A DNA stretch of 32,752 nt from CBDUQI01 sp965369325. Lineage in GTDB: Bacteria > Pseudomonadota > Gammaproteobacteria > Steroidobacterales > JBCBZW01. The stretch is taken from the NCBI GenBank assembly GCA_965369325.1, contig CBDUQI010000045.1, positions 1-32,752 of the forward strand, in the 5' to 3' direction. The position numbers and the translations under genes were made by a program. The notes beneath the pieces are model-generated. The model searched no databases. It was not told the origin of the DNA and worked only from the letters and a program-made list of their open reading frames with translations. Of the stretch, positions 1-8,668 are shown piece after piece; positions within the stretch are counted from its first letter, which is position 1; every line of letters begins with the position of its first letter.

Positions 1-124
1 AGCAATTTTCGACAGGTGATTGGGTCGGCCCCTTCCTGTACGATGGCTACCCTTGCAGGGCCTGCCACCTCCTATGAGTTGGGGGGTATCATCAGGCTTT
101 CTAATTTACGGGTCAAGTTGTCAC

Positions 125-1651
125 ATGAGTCTTCCCCTGCTTCCTAAGTTTCCCGAGCCCGGCGTTTCTGTCCACGCCAAAATGCCCACCGCCACTCAGA
201 CCGCGCGTCTGAGCCATTTACTGGTGCTCGTGCTGGGTGATACAAGTAAATTGGACTGGCACCGCCTGCCCGAAGGGACCTTTTTGCAACGCCTTGTTGC
301 CCAGGGTAAAACTGATCCCGGCACCACCGTCAGCACCCATCTGCCGGGGCGTCAACCCACGGGCGTTAGCCTGGGCTTCCTGGCAAGTGGTGATGAAGCC
401 CGTTTTGATGTTCTCACCCTCGCACGCAAACTTAGTGCTGCCGCACTTGGCACCATTACCGGCGCCGCCAGCATTGGCGTGGCGGTACTGGCCAGCGATG
501 AGAACGCCGCACGCGACACGCAACTTGCCAGCGACTGCCTCAGCGCACTGCTGGCCGCAGCCCTGCAAATGCCGGCCCTGCGCAAGAAACCTGCTGCCCC
601 CGTTAAGTTGGCCCAGGTGCGGTTATTCGGGCTTGCTCAGCGGCCCGACCTAACTCGCCTGCAGAGCGAAGCGCACGGCACTAATCTGGCCCGCTGGCTG
701 TCCGCCATGCCCTCTAACCATCTGCGGGTTCGCGAGTACCGCCAGCGGCTGCGGCACCTGGCTGACGAGCAAGGCTGGGCCATGCGTGTGTTCGACATTA
801 AGGCACTTAAGAAAAAAGGCGCTGGCGCATTCCTGGCCGTGGCTCAGGCCAGCGAGCACCAGGACGACTGTATCGTGCGCCTGCGCTACCGCCCGGCCAA
901 AGCACGCGGAAAGCCGATCTGCCTGGTTGGCAAAGGAGTGGTATTCGACACTGGCGGTGTCAACGTAAAACCAGCCACCTACATGCAGGATATGAACGGC
1001 GACATGCAGGGCAGCGCAGTCGCGCTGGGTGCACTGCTGGCGCTCAGCAAGATGAAGGTCCGCCAGCCCGTGGACGTGTGGCTGGCGCTGGTGGAAAACA
1101 GCATCAATGCGGCCGCCTACAAACCACAGGACGTCGTGCGGGCCAGCAACGGTCTGACCATCGAGGTGATCCACACCGATGCCGAAGGACGTATGGCGCT
1201 GGCCGATACGCTAGCGATGGCAGCGGCCGAGAAGCCAGCCATCATAATGGACTTCGCCACCCTCACCGGCACCTGCGTGATGGCACTAACCACACGTTAC
1301 AGCGGCGTTTTCAGCAATCGCGAAGCCTTGCACGCGCCGTTGGTACAAGCGGGCAAGCTCAGTGGCGAGCGCGTGTGGCCGTTCCCGATGGACACTGATC
1401 TGGATGCGCTGCTGGACAGCGAGACAGCGGACATGAAGCAATGCCTGATCGACAGCAAAGGCGATCACATCCTGGCCGCGCGGCTGCTTAGCCGTTTCGC
1501 GGGAAACGACACGCCCTGGGTACATGTGGATCTGTCCGCTTCCAGCAATAGCGGGGGGCTGGCGCACATCCCCTCCGCCACTACTGGTTTTGGCGTCCGC
1601 TTCGCCTTGCAGTTTCTGTTAGACCAGGACTGGGCTGGCGCGCTGGATTAG
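125..1651 (+). CDS. M17 leucyl aminopeptidase family protein
   Basis: Zinc or manganese dependent cytosolic aminopeptidase of family M17, releasing N-terminal residues from peptides. The C-terminal catalytic domain (about residues 165-508) is complete: VGKGVVFDTGG gives Lys270 and Asp275, MNGDM gives Asp293, and HTDAEGR gives Asp352, Glu354 and the catalytic Arg356. These match the metal-binding and active-site residues of the family. The N-terminal third (about 20-160) is weakly conserved, as is usual for M17. The frame is open upstream to an ATG at 20, but the ATG at 125 is chosen because residues encoded before it look non-coding; no start has a strong Shine-Dalgarno, and the ATG at 182 is an alternative. 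The length of 508 residues is near that of PepA. pyrC follows after 6 nt, so the two may be cotranscribed. The family is certain; substrate preference is not visible. Confidence 0.9.
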   Translation: MSLPLLPKFPEPGVSVHAKMPTATQTARLSHLLVLVLGDTSKLDWHRLPEGTFLQRLVAQGKTDPGTTVSTHLPGRQPTGVSLGFLASGDEARFDVLTLARKLSAAALGTITGAASIGVAVLASDENAARDTQLASDCLSALLAAALQMPALRKKPAAPVKLAQVRLFGLAQRPDLTRLQSEAHGTNLARWLSAMPSNHLRVREYRQRLRHLADEQGWAMRVFDIKALKKKGAGAFLAVAQASEHQDDCIVRLRYRPAKARGKPICLVGKGVVFDTGGVNVKPATYMQDMNGDMQGSAVALGALLALSKMKVRQPVDVWLALVENSINAAAYKPQDVVRASNGLTIEVIHTDAEGRMALADTLAMAAAEKPAIIMDFATLTGTCVMALTTRYSGVFSNREALHAPLVQAGKLSGERVWPFPMDTDLDALLDSETADMKQCLIDSKGDHILAARLLSRFAGNDTPWVHVDLSASSNSGGLAHIPSATTGFGVRFALQFLLDQDWAGALD

Positions 1652-1657
1652 TAACGC

Positions 1658-2701
1658 ATGCAGATCACGCTTCGCCGTCCGGACGACTGGCACCTGCACC
1701 TGCGCGATGCGCAGGCGCTGGCCTGCGTGGTGCCTTACACCGCGGCTCAGTTCGCGCGCGCGATCATCATGCCCAATTTGAACCCGCCGGTCACCACCAC
1801 AGCAATGGCAATCGCTTACCGGGAGCGCATCCTGGCCTGCCTCCCCGAGCAGGCCAGCTTTAATCCGTTGATGACGCTGTACCTCACCGATAACACCAGC
1901 CCTGGCGATATTCAGGCGGCCAGCGACAACCAGCATGTGCATGCAATCAAGCTTTACCCGGCCGGTGCCACCACTAACTCCGAGGCGGGGGTCAGCGATC
2001 TTCGCCGCACCTGGCCAGCGCTGGAGCAGATGAGCCGCCTGGGCCTGCCCTTGCTGGTACATGGTGAGGTCACCGACGAGAAGGTGGACATCTTTGACCG
2101 CGAGGCAGTTTTTATTGATGAGGTGTTGACCCCTCTGCGGCGGGACTTCCCGGCGTTAAAAGTGGTGTTCGAGCACATCACCACCCGCGCTGCCGCGCAA
2201 TTCGTACACGACGCCGACGGGGACATCGCGGCCACGATTACCCCGCAGCACCTGCTACTTAACCGCAACGCCTTGTTCGCGGGCGGCCTGCGACCCCACC
2301 ATTATTGTTTGCCGGTACTAAAGCTGGAGCAGGATCGCCAAGCACTGGTAGGTGCAGCGACCAGCGGCGATGCTCGCTTTTTTCTGGGCACCGACAGCGC
2401 GCCGCATGCCCGTGATGCCAAAGAGGCCGCGTGCGGCTGCGCCGGCATGTTCACCGCGCATGCAGCGCTTGAGCTGTACACCGAAGTGTTCGAGCAGGCC
2501 GGCGCGCTGGATCGGCTGGAGGACTTCGCGAGTACGTTTGGACCTCGCTTCTACGGGCTTGCCCCCAACACCGAGCAAGTGATTTTGGAAAAACAGGAAT
2601 GGTCAGCGCCACAGTGGCTGCCCTACGCGAACGGCCAGCAACTCGTGCCATTTCGCGCCGGGGCCAGCATCACTTGGCGACTGCAGGGGCAACAGCTATG
2701 A
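1658..2701 (+). CDS. pyrC: Dihydroorotase, homodimeric class II
   Basis: Third step of de novo pyrimidine synthesis: reversible cyclisation of N-carbamoyl-aspartate to dihydroorotate in the cytosol. The 347-residue length is essentially that of E. coli PyrC (348). The binuclear zinc site is complete: His12 and His14 in WHLHLRD, the lysine to be carboxylated at Lys98 in AIKLYPAG, His135 in LLVHGE, His173 in FEHIT, and Asp246 in GTDSAPH. The ATG at 1658 starts with the typical MQITLRRPDDWHLHLRD. Its TGA overlaps the ATG of rnt in an ATGA arrangement, so the two are translationally coupled. The pyrC-rnt pairing is common in Gammaproteobacteria. Confidence 0.97.
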   Translation: MQITLRRPDDWHLHLRDAQALACVVPYTAAQFARAIIMPNLNPPVTTTAMAIAYRERILACLPEQASFNPLMTLYLTDNTSPGDIQAASDNQHVHAIKLYPAGATTNSEAGVSDLRRTWPALEQMSRLGLPLLVHGEVTDEKVDIFDREAVFIDEVLTPLRRDFPALKVVFEHITTRAAAQFVHDADGDIAATITPQHLLLNRNALFAGGLRPHHYCLPVLKLEQDRQALVGAATSGDARFFLGTDSAPHARDAKEAACGCAGMFTAHAALELYTEVFEQAGALDRLEDFASTFGPRFYGLAPNTEQVILEKQEWSAPQWLPYANGQQLVPFRAGASITWRLQGQQL

Positions 2702-3330
2702 GTCAGCCAGCCAGAATCGCGGAACGCTTCCGCGGCTTTCTACCGGTGGTGGTGGATGTTGAAACCGGTGGGTTTAACGCCAACACCGATGCACTGCTGG
2801 AACTGGCAGCAGTCATGCTGGAGATGCGCGAGGACGGTATGCTGAGCCGAGGCGAGACGCTGCGTTATCACGTGCAGCCGTTTGAGGGGGCCAACATGGA
2901 TCCCGCTTCACTGGAACTGACGGGGATCGATCCGAACCACCCGCTGCGGCCCGCCGTACCCGAACGCGACGCGATGCAGCGTGTGTTCCGCGAGGTCCGC
3001 CAGGAACTACGTGCACATGAATGCTCGCGCGCCATTTTGGTGGGACACAACGCGGCGTTTGATCTGAATTTTCTAAACGCGGCGGTCGCGCGTACCGGCA
3101 TCAAGCGCAACCCGTTTCATCCGTTCAGCACATTCGATACCGCCACCATGGCCGGCATGGCACTGGGCCAGACCGTGCTGTCCCGTGCGCTGGGTGTTGC
3201 CCGTCTTGAATGGGATACCGCACGTGCCCACTCGGCTGCCTACGACGCGCAGCGCACCGCAGATCTGTTTTGCTATATCGTGAACAAGATAGACCCGGTG
3301 TACCAGTCCATCACCTCACGCCGCCGTTAA
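2698..3330 (+). CDS. rnt: Ribonuclease T
   Basis: DEDDh-type 3'-5' exoribonuclease that trims tRNA and other stable RNA 3' ends and turns over the tRNA CCA end. Exo I (DxE) is Asp20 and Glu22 in VVDVETGG, exo II is Asp122 in HNAAFDLNF, and exo III is His178 and Asp183 in HSAAYDAQ, so all four metal ligands and the general base are present. It is 210 residues, against 215 in E. coli. The frame is open upstream to 2599, but the ATG at 2698 overlaps the pyrC stop (ATGA) and begins the conserved region, so it is preferred. The gene converges with grxD. Confidence 0.96.
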   Translation: MSQPARIAERFRGFLPVVVDVETGGFNANTDALLELAAVMLEMREDGMLSRGETLRYHVQPFEGANMDPASLELTGIDPNHPLRPAVPERDAMQRVFREVRQELRAHECSRAILVGHNAAFDLNFLNAAVARTGIKRNPFHPFSTFDTATMAGMALGQTVLSRALGVARLEWDTARAHSAAYDAQRTADLFCYIVNKIDPVYQSITSRRR

Positions 3331-3363
3331 GCGGGCGTGAGGCGCAGGGTTCGGGGCGGATTC

Positions 3364-3420
3364 GGCGGCCAGGTGGCCGCCTTCAGGAAATCGCGCCGGG
3401 CCGCCGGGCTAAGCCGGCGC
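3364..3420. terminator. Two GC-rich hairpins between convergent rnt and grxD
   Basis: In the 90-nt gap between convergent genes, GGCGGCC (3364-3370) pairs with GGCCGCC (3375-3381) around a 4-nt loop. GCGCCGG (3393-3399) can also pair with CCGGCGC (3414-3420). Neither has a T tract on either strand, so these are not canonical intrinsic terminators. They may still delimit the two transcripts by blocking 3' exonucleases or pausing polymerase. Confidence 0.35.
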
Positions 3421-3744
3421 TCAGCTGGCAGGGGCGTCGGGCTCGGCCAGTAGGCTTTTCAACTCGCCGGAACGGTACATGCCGAGTGCAATATCGCAAC
3501 CACCAATCAGCTCGCCATTGACATAAAGCTGAGGGAAGGTGGGCCAGTTTGAGAACACCTTCAGGCCCTCACGCAGTTCCATATCCTCCAGGATATTGAC
3601 GGTCTCGAAGTCCGCATCGCAGGCACGCAGCGCCGCGACCGTCTGCGCCGAAAAGCCGCACTGCGGAAAGTCCGGTGTTCCCTTCATGTAAAGCACTACC
3701 GGTTTGCCCTCCAGCTGTGCGCGTATTCGATCGTTAATGTCCAC
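3421..3744 (-). CDS. grxD: Monothiol glutaredoxin, Grx4 type
   Basis: CGFS-type monothiol glutaredoxin that binds a [2Fe-2S] cluster with glutathione and takes part in iron-sulfur cluster delivery, often with a BolA partner. At 107 residues it is a single thioredoxin-fold domain. The active site is Cys29 in PQCGFS, preceded by the conserved VVLYMKGTPDFPQ, and followed by the cis-proline region WPTFPQLYVNGELIGGCDI that contacts glutathione. The start is a GTG at 3744 with GAGG 8 nt upstream. It lies 25 nt downstream of the BON lipoprotein on the same strand, so they may share a transcript. The assignment is clear from motif and length. Confidence 0.96.
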   Translation of the reverse strand: MDINDRIRAQLEGKPVVLYMKGTPDFPQCGFSAQTVAALRACDADFETVNILEDMELREGLKVFSNWPTFPQLYVNGELIGGCDIALGMYRSGELKSLLAEPDAPAS

Positions 3745-3769
3745 TTAAGGTCCTCGCGATAAGTTGTGC

Positions 3770-4174
3770 TTAAGGCTCAAGCACAATTCTAAGATTGTTC
3801 GTGACCGCCCTGACGCCTTCCACAGTGCGGGCAATACGCTCGGCCTCGCCCCGCTGGCCGGCCGAACTGACAGTACCATCCAGGGTTGCCGTGCCGTTGC
3901 GCACGTCCACCGTAATCGCCCAGGCCTTTACGCTCTCGGCGCGAATCAGTTCCGCTTTCACCGCATTGGTGAGGTTGGCATCATTCGCCAGGTCACCCGG
4001 TGCGGGTGCGCTGCCGCCGTAATCGCCCTGGCCGCCACCGCCGCCACCGATCACCATCGCCGCGCATCCGCTGAGCATCATCATCGCCATGCCGGTGCAC
4101 GCCAGCCTAGCTAAGGTGGTGCCGATCCCGGCCGACTTCAAGTAGTTGGATGTATCAATTTGCAAACCGGGCAT
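3770..4174 (-). CDS. BON-domain lipoprotein
   Basis: A 134-residue predicted lipoprotein. A hydrophobic stretch ends in the lipobox LSGC (Cys37), followed by a Gly-rich linker (about 42-55) and one BON domain (about 65-133) with the pattern VKAELIRAESVKAWAITVDV, a conserved GTATLDGTVSS turn, and the VRAVTNNLRI ending. BON domains are small alpha/beta folds found in OsmY and secretins and thought to bind phospholipid or other envelope surfaces; this one would sit in the periplasm or at the outer membrane. AGGAT lies upstream of the ATG. It is divergent from nadC and upstream of grxD. The family is clear, the specific role unknown. Confidence 0.85.
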   Translation of the reverse strand: MPGLQIDTSNYLKSAGIGTTLARLACTGMAMMMLSGCAAMVIGGGGGGQGDYGGSAPAPGDLANDANLTNAVKAELIRAESVKAWAITVDVRNGTATLDGTVSSAGQRGEAERIARTVEGVRAVTNNLRIVLEP

Positions 4175-4218
4175 ATCGCTATCCTGTTAGTGCGGCGGTG
4201 GGCAGTATAGCAAGGGCG

Positions 4219-4248
4219 TGGTCAGCACACCGACCCCGGCCGTATACT
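4219..4248 (+). promoter_or_regulatory. Candidate sigma-70 promoter of nadC
   Basis: TATACT at 4243-4248 (5 of 6 matches to the -10 consensus) is preceded 18 nt upstream by TGGTCA at 4219-4224 (4 of 6 to -35). It sits in the 101-nt divergent gap 28 nt before the nadC ATG, with a GGAG Shine-Dalgarno at 4266. This is pattern matching only. Confidence 0.35.
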
Positions 4249-4275
4249 TGACCGAATTTTTCAGATGGAGTCACC

Positions 4276-5130
4276 ATGTCCGGCTTGCCTCATGATATCG
4301 AAGACACCGTCCGACGCGCGCTGGCAGAGGATATCGGCGCCGGTGATGTCACCGCCGAGTTAATCCCCGCCGATACCCAGGCAGTGGCGAAAGTGATTGT
4401 GCGCGAAGCTGCGGTAATCTGCGGACAGGCTTGGTTTGAGGAGGCCTTCAGACAGATCGATGCACAGTTGCAGGTGAGCTGGGCAGTGGAGGATGGCGGT
4501 GAACTGGGCGCCGATGATCAAGTGTGCACAGTTGCGGGCAATGCGCGGGGCATTCTGACCGGCGAGCGCACCGCGCTGAATTTTCTCCAGACCTTGTCCG
4601 GCACCGCATCGGTGTCGCGAGGTTATTCGGCGGCCGTCGCCGGCACAGAGTGCCAGATCCTGGATACCCGCAAAACACTGCCGGGCTTACGCACCGCGCA
4701 GAAATACGCGGTCAAATGTGGCGGCTGCAGCAACCATCGCATCGGCCTGTTCGATGGCATTTTGATCAAAGAGAACCACATTGCGGCTGCCGGAAGCATC
4801 CGTGACGCAGTGGAACAGGCCCAGCGCATGGACAGCGGCATCAACATTGAAGTGGAGGTAGAGAACCTCGACGAACTGGATCAGGCGCTGGCGGCCGGCG
4901 CGGATATCGTGATGCTGGACGACATGTCGCTGGCCGACATGCGTGAGGCAGTGGCCCGCGCCGGTCAGTACCCGCAGGTAAAGCTGGAGGCATCGGGCAA
5001 TATGAGCATGGAACGCTTGCCTGAGGTTGCCGCCACCGGCGTCGACTTTATCTCAGTCGGCTCCCTGACCAAGCACGTGCGGGCGGTGGATTTGTCGATG
5101 CGCTTGCGTTACGCCAACCTACCGCGCTAG
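4276..5130 (+). CDS. nadC: Nicotinate-nucleotide pyrophosphorylase (quinolinate phosphoribosyltransferase)
   Basis: Converts quinolinate and PRPP to nicotinate mononucleotide, CO2 and PPi in de novo NAD synthesis. It is 284 residues (E. coli 297), with an N-terminal open-sandwich domain and a TIM-barrel-like domain. Family signatures are present in order: GERTALNFLQTLSGTAS, DTRKTLPGLR, KCGGCSNHRIGLFDGILIKENH (phosphate and substrate binding), the Glu pair in EVEVENLDE, VMLDDMS, and LEASGNM with the phosphate-binding SVGSLT near the end. The ATG at 4276 has GGAG 6 nt upstream. It is monocistronic here: divergent from the BON lipoprotein and convergent with the GGDEF-EAL gene. nadA and nadB are not in the window. 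Confidence 0.97.
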   Translation: MSGLPHDIEDTVRRALAEDIGAGDVTAELIPADTQAVAKVIVREAAVICGQAWFEEAFRQIDAQLQVSWAVEDGGELGADDQVCTVAGNARGILTGERTALNFLQTLSGTASVSRGYSAAVAGTECQILDTRKTLPGLRTAQKYAVKCGGCSNHRIGLFDGILIKENHIAAAGSIRDAVEQAQRMDSGINIEVEVENLDELDQALAAGADIVMLDDMSLADMREAVARAGQYPQVKLEASGNMSMERLPEVAATGVDFISVGSLTKHVRAVDLSMRLRYANLPR

Positions 5131-5170
5131 TCGCCGGCAGGACGGGCCGCGAGGGCGTGCGCAGCGCTGG

Positions 5171-7921
5171 CTATTCCGGGTCGTCCGTATGGCGCCCCGC
5201 ACGGGGCACTCCCGGCACGCGTCGCTCGATCAGCCTGCGCGGTTCAGCCACCCCATAGCCCTGGGCATAGTCCACGCCCATCTCAGTCAGGGCCTCGATA
5301 ATCTGTTCGTTCTCGGCAAACTCGGCGATGGTCTTTTTGCCTGTCAGATGCCCGATCTCATTGATCGAACGCACCATCTCCCGGTCGATCGCATCGTGCA
5401 GCATTTCCTTCACGAAACCGCCGTCGATTTTCAGGAAGTCAACCGGAAAATGCTTCAAGTAAGCAAAGGTGGACATACCCGTACCGAAGTCATCCAGAGC
5501 GAACCGGCAACCTTGCTCTTTCAGCACCTCGATAAAACGGTTGGCCTGAGAAAAACTGGCAATTGCTGCCGTCTCGGTAATTTCGAAACATATTTTCTCA
5601 GGTGGAATGCCCGTCTTCTCAAACTGGCGGGTCACGAACGGCAGGAACTTATCGTCGGCCAGTGATTGACCGGATAAGTTAATCGCACACATCTCCAGGT
5701 TGTCCAACTCGCTGCGCTGCGCCACCAGCCAGTCGAACGCGTGCTCTATCACCCATCGGTCGATCCGCGGCGTAATGGCATAACGTTCGGCCGCACTGAT
5801 AAACAGCTCGGGCGACACCAGCCCGCCAGCCTCATCGCGCATGCGCAGGAGCAACTCAAAATGCGCTCCGTGCCCGACCGCATTAAGCGGGCGTATCACC
5901 TGGCAGAATAGCTCAAACCGCGACTCTTCAAGCGCGTTGTTCAGCCGCGCGGCCCAACGCATTTCACGGCGCCGACGCATGAGATCGATATCGTTCATCT
6001 CATAGACCTGCACGCGATTGCGCCCGGCCTCTTTCGCGGCGGCGCAGGCACTGTCGGCCGCCGAGAGAATACTGGTGACATCTTCGCTGCCGGTGGAGAT
6101 AGGCACCACGCCAATACTCACACCCAAACGGAACATGCGATCTTCCCAACTGAAGCGGAAGGCGTGAATGGCCTCGCGCAGCGATTCGGCAGCGCTCAGG
6201 GCATCGTCCACCGATGCGCACTCCATCAGCACGCCAAACTCATCGCCGCCCAGGCGTGCAAGCGTATCGCGCCAGCGGATCTTAGATTTGAGCAAAGCGC
6301 CCAACTGGCCAAGCAATGCGTCTCCGGCGGTATGCCCGCAACTGTCGTTAATCATTTTGAACTGATCAAGATCCAGGTAGCACAGCGCATAGGAGGCCTC
6401 CCCGGCCAGCGCGCTCTTCAGGCAGCGCTCCAGGGTGCTTTCGAATTCGCGCCGGTTCACCAGCCCGGTCAGAATGTCGTGGCTGGCGTGATAGCTGAGC
6501 CTGCGGTTTAACTCACGCGACTCGCTCACGTCATGGAACACCAGCACGCCACCGCAAGTCTGGCCGCTGCCATCCTGAATCGGCGAGGCCGTGCTCTCGA
6601 TATACAGCTCGTTGCCGTCGCGGCGAATCAGCAGCGTCGGACGAATAGACTTGATCGAGCGGCGGCGACGGATCGCGACCGACAGGGGGTTTTCAAGCGG
6701 CTCACAGGTCTCCTCGTGGAAACCCCGGAAGATATCGTCTATCGGCCGGTCGCGGGCAGCTTCCAAAGTCCAACCGGTAAGCTCTGTGGCCACCGGATTG
6801 AGATACTCCACGTGACAATTAGCATCCGTCGTAATCACCCCATCGCCAATGGATCGCAGCGTAATCTGCGCGCTCTCTTTCTCGCGGAACAGCGCTTCTT
6901 CGGAGAGTTTTCGGTCGGTGATATCCAACTCCACACCCACCAGCCGTTTCCAGCGACGTTTGGAGTCCGACAGCGCCTTGGCCCGCGATAGCATCCAGCG
7001 CCACTCGCCATTGCGATGCCGCATCCGGTGAACACTTTCGAAAATCTCGGTCTTGCCGTCCAGATGCTCTTTGATAGCGGCCTGAACCTGGGCGTAGTCA
7101 TCCGGATGCACCAGCGTTCGCCAGTCGGGCACGCTATCGATCAGTTCATCCTCATCGTAACCCAGCATCTTCTTCCAGCGGGGTGAGAAGTACGTGCGGT
7201 TGAGCACAAAATCGAAGTCCCAGACGCCATCGTTGGCACTGATTAACTCCAGTTCCTGTCGCTCCAGCACCGAGGCCAGTTCCTGCTCGGCACGCAACCG
7301 CTCGATGCCGCTGGCATAGCTGGAACCGATCAATTTGAGCAGCAGGCGCAGACTAACGTCCCAGCTCTCCTGCGGGTCCTCGCAACACAGCCACAACATG
7401 CCGGCCTGCTTCTTGCGCACGGCGAAGGCGATCATCAGAACGGCTGACATGCCACAGGCGTGCAGCAGATCGCCCTCGGCGCCCAGGGAGTCGTCGACCA
7501 GCGCTGAGTCCAGCACCTCAGACATCGCCAGATGCTGGAGCTGATCGCGCAGCCAGGTCAGTTTTTCCAGCGATTGGCCTTCGAGCAGCGCCGGTTTGAT
7601 CCGCGAGTTGCGCTCGACGGAGCTCACAACACTCTTCAGTCGCTCACCCGCGTCATCAAAGTGCACGAGGCACACCGCCTCAACGTTGGTAGCGTCGCGC
7701 AGCGCTTCCAGCCCCTCCAGCACAGCCGTATCCACCTGATCCAGCTCTACATTTTGGAAATCCAGGGCAATCTTCGTAAATTGAAGATCCAGGCCTTCTT
7801 TGGCGAAAGCACTACGCGGCGACTTGGTGTTGTTTCGCACCGTTCTCAATCGCGGCGGCCGGCCGCCGCGGCTCCCTTGGTTCATGGCAACGCTCGTCTG
7901 AACATATTGTGATCGCCCCAC
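5171..7921 (-). CDS. GAF-PAS-PAS-GGDEF-EAL cyclic-di-GMP signalling protein
   Basis: A 916-residue sensor enzyme for cyclic-di-GMP turnover, with no obvious membrane segment. Domains in order: a disordered basic start (1-40), a GAF-like region (about 55-205), PAS/PAC 1 (about 222-340, ending LVGVELDITDRK), PAS 2 (about 345-470), GGDEF (about 475-645) and EAL (about 655-905). The cyclase motif GGDEF is intact at 558-562, and an RxxD inhibitory site (Arg549-Asp552) stands 5 residues before it. The EAL signature reads ELLLRM (Glu689), and the later NLSGQSL, EITETAAI, DDFGTGMSTF, FLKIDGGF and EFAENE motifs carry the expected catalytic residues. Both activities are therefore possible. ATG codons at 7921 and 7885 could both serve as start; neither has a strong Shine-Dalgarno. 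Confidence 0.93.
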   Translation of the reverse strand: MGRSQYVQTSVAMNQGSRGGRPPRLRTVRNNTKSPRSAFAKEGLDLQFTKIALDFQNVELDQVDTAVLEGLEALRDATNVEAVCLVHFDDAGERLKSVVSSVERNSRIKPALLEGQSLEKLTWLRDQLQHLAMSEVLDSALVDDSLGAEGDLLHACGMSAVLMIAFAVRKKQAGMLWLCCEDPQESWDVSLRLLLKLIGSSYASGIERLRAEQELASVLERQELELISANDGVWDFDFVLNRTYFSPRWKKMLGYDEDELIDSVPDWRTLVHPDDYAQVQAAIKEHLDGKTEIFESVHRMRHRNGEWRWMLSRAKALSDSKRRWKRLVGVELDITDRKLSEEALFREKESAQITLRSIGDGVITTDANCHVEYLNPVATELTGWTLEAARDRPIDDIFRGFHEETCEPLENPLSVAIRRRRSIKSIRPTLLIRRDGNELYIESTASPIQDGSGQTCGGVLVFHDVSESRELNRRLSYHASHDILTGLVNRREFESTLERCLKSALAGEASYALCYLDLDQFKMINDSCGHTAGDALLGQLGALLKSKIRWRDTLARLGGDEFGVLMECASVDDALSAAESLREAIHAFRFSWEDRMFRLGVSIGVVPISTGSEDVTSILSAADSACAAAKEAGRNRVQVYEMNDIDLMRRRREMRWAARLNNALEESRFELFCQVIRPLNAVGHGAHFELLLRMRDEAGGLVSPELFISAAERYAITPRIDRWVIEHAFDWLVAQRSELDNLEMCAINLSGQSLADDKFLPFVTRQFEKTGIPPEKICFEITETAAIASFSQANRFIEVLKEQGCRFALDDFGTGMSTFAYLKHFPVDFLKIDGGFVKEMLHDAIDREMVRSINEIGHLTGKKTIAEFAENEQIIEALTEMGVDYAQGYGVAEPRRLIERRVPGVPRAGRHTDDPE

Positions 7922-8405
7922 CCCACGGTACCACTGGTCACCAAACTGCGCCGATACCGCGTAAGCGCCTCATCTTATGACAAAAACTGCAACATTGCCT
8001 ACATTATCGACTGGCTCCCCACCTTACATAACTTCTGCCCTCGCCCCTATCGTCCAGCGTAGCGCACCGATCGCACTGAAAGCCTAACCCAGCTCACATC
8101 CCACAGTGCCCGCCAACCCGGCGCGACAAGTCCCCTGTTAGGCGAGCCGCGTCGCGCAATCGACGGGCCGCTGCCCGGCGCGGGTAGCCCGCGCGCCAGC
8201 CGCCCAATGTTCCTGGCCCAGAGCGAGGATTAAGTCGTAAATGGGCGGAATTCGGGCGCGAAGTTAACATGACGCACGACGCTGGCCGAAAAACTGTGCG
8301 GTGTTTGACGCATTGCGCGAGTGGCCGTGATCGCGGTCACGGCAGCCGTGCCAGTGGCGCGCCATACTCGCGAATTGCAATGGAAAGCACCTGGAGCAAG
8401 CGTTC
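7922..8405. other. Non-coding gap upstream of the GGDEF-EAL gene and small ORF
   Basis: I see no convincing gene here. A locally AT-rich patch at about 7973-8035 includes ATTATC (8003-8008), which reads GATAAT on the minus strand and may be part of the promoter of the cyclic-di-GMP gene. A short perfect hairpin lies at 8178-8194 (GCGCGGG, loop TAG, CCCGCGC) with no T tract. An operator-like dyad at 8324-8343 is listed separately. Confidence 0.4.
8324..8343. promoter_or_regulatory. Operator-like dyad
   Basis: GCCGTGA (8324-8330) and TCACGGC (8337-8343) form a perfect 7-bp inverted repeat with a 6-bp spacer, the geometry of a dimeric regulator site. A further GCCGTG half-site follows at 8345-8350. 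A TTGACG hexamer (8305-8310) resembles a -35 element just upstream, but no good -10 is seen. It lies 62 bp before the candidate small ORF. No regulator can be named. Confidence 0.3.
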
Positions 8406-8582
8406 ATGAGTGACCGCCAGAGCGACATCGCCACTGTAGTCTTGTCGCGAGAAGAACTTGAAAATATTCACGGCGAGATGATCTATCTCGATGGCAGCGA
8501 GGAGGCTCAGCCCGCCTTGGCGAACGCGATAAGCGCCAAGCAATATGTACCGCCTCCGCCGAACGAGCCTTGGCTCACCTGA
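8406..8582 (+). CDS. Candidate small hypothetical protein, 58 residues
   Basis: An ATG at 8406 with GGAG placed 9 nt upstream opens a 58-codon frame ending in TGA at 8580-8582. The product is acidic and soluble-looking in its first 45 residues (MSDRQSDIATVVLSREELEN at the start), then ends in a proline-rich tail, YVPPPPNEPWLT. It has no signal peptide or membrane segment. The composition (Asp, Glu, Ala, Leu, Ile) reads like a real bacterial protein rather than an Arg-rich shadow of the opposite strand. I do not recognise a family. It lies alone in an otherwise empty gap, with an operator-like dyad before it and a strong stem-loop after it. Confidence 0.4.
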   Translation: MSDRQSDIATVVLSREELENIHGEMIYLDGSEEAQPALANAISAKQYVPPPPNEPWLT

Positions 8583-8601
8583 GCTAGCCGCCGCGACCTG
8601 G

Positions 8602-8668
8602 AAGGTCGAGGTTACGCTGAGACTGACTGCTCCAGCCGCCTGCCGGCTGGGCAGTCGTTCCCGACCTT
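8602..8668 (+). other. Strong nested stem-loop, possible structured RNA or 3' end
   Basis: GACTGC-T-CCAGCCG (8625-8638) pairs with CGGCTGG-GCAGTC (8644-8656): 13 base pairs with a single bulged T and a 5-nt loop. It is enclosed by a second pairing, AAGGTCG (8602-8608) with CGACCTT (8662-8668). There is no T tract after it, so an ordinary intrinsic terminator is unlikely. It starts 20 nt after the stop of the small ORF and could protect that mRNA's 3' end or be part of a small RNA. Confidence 0.35.
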
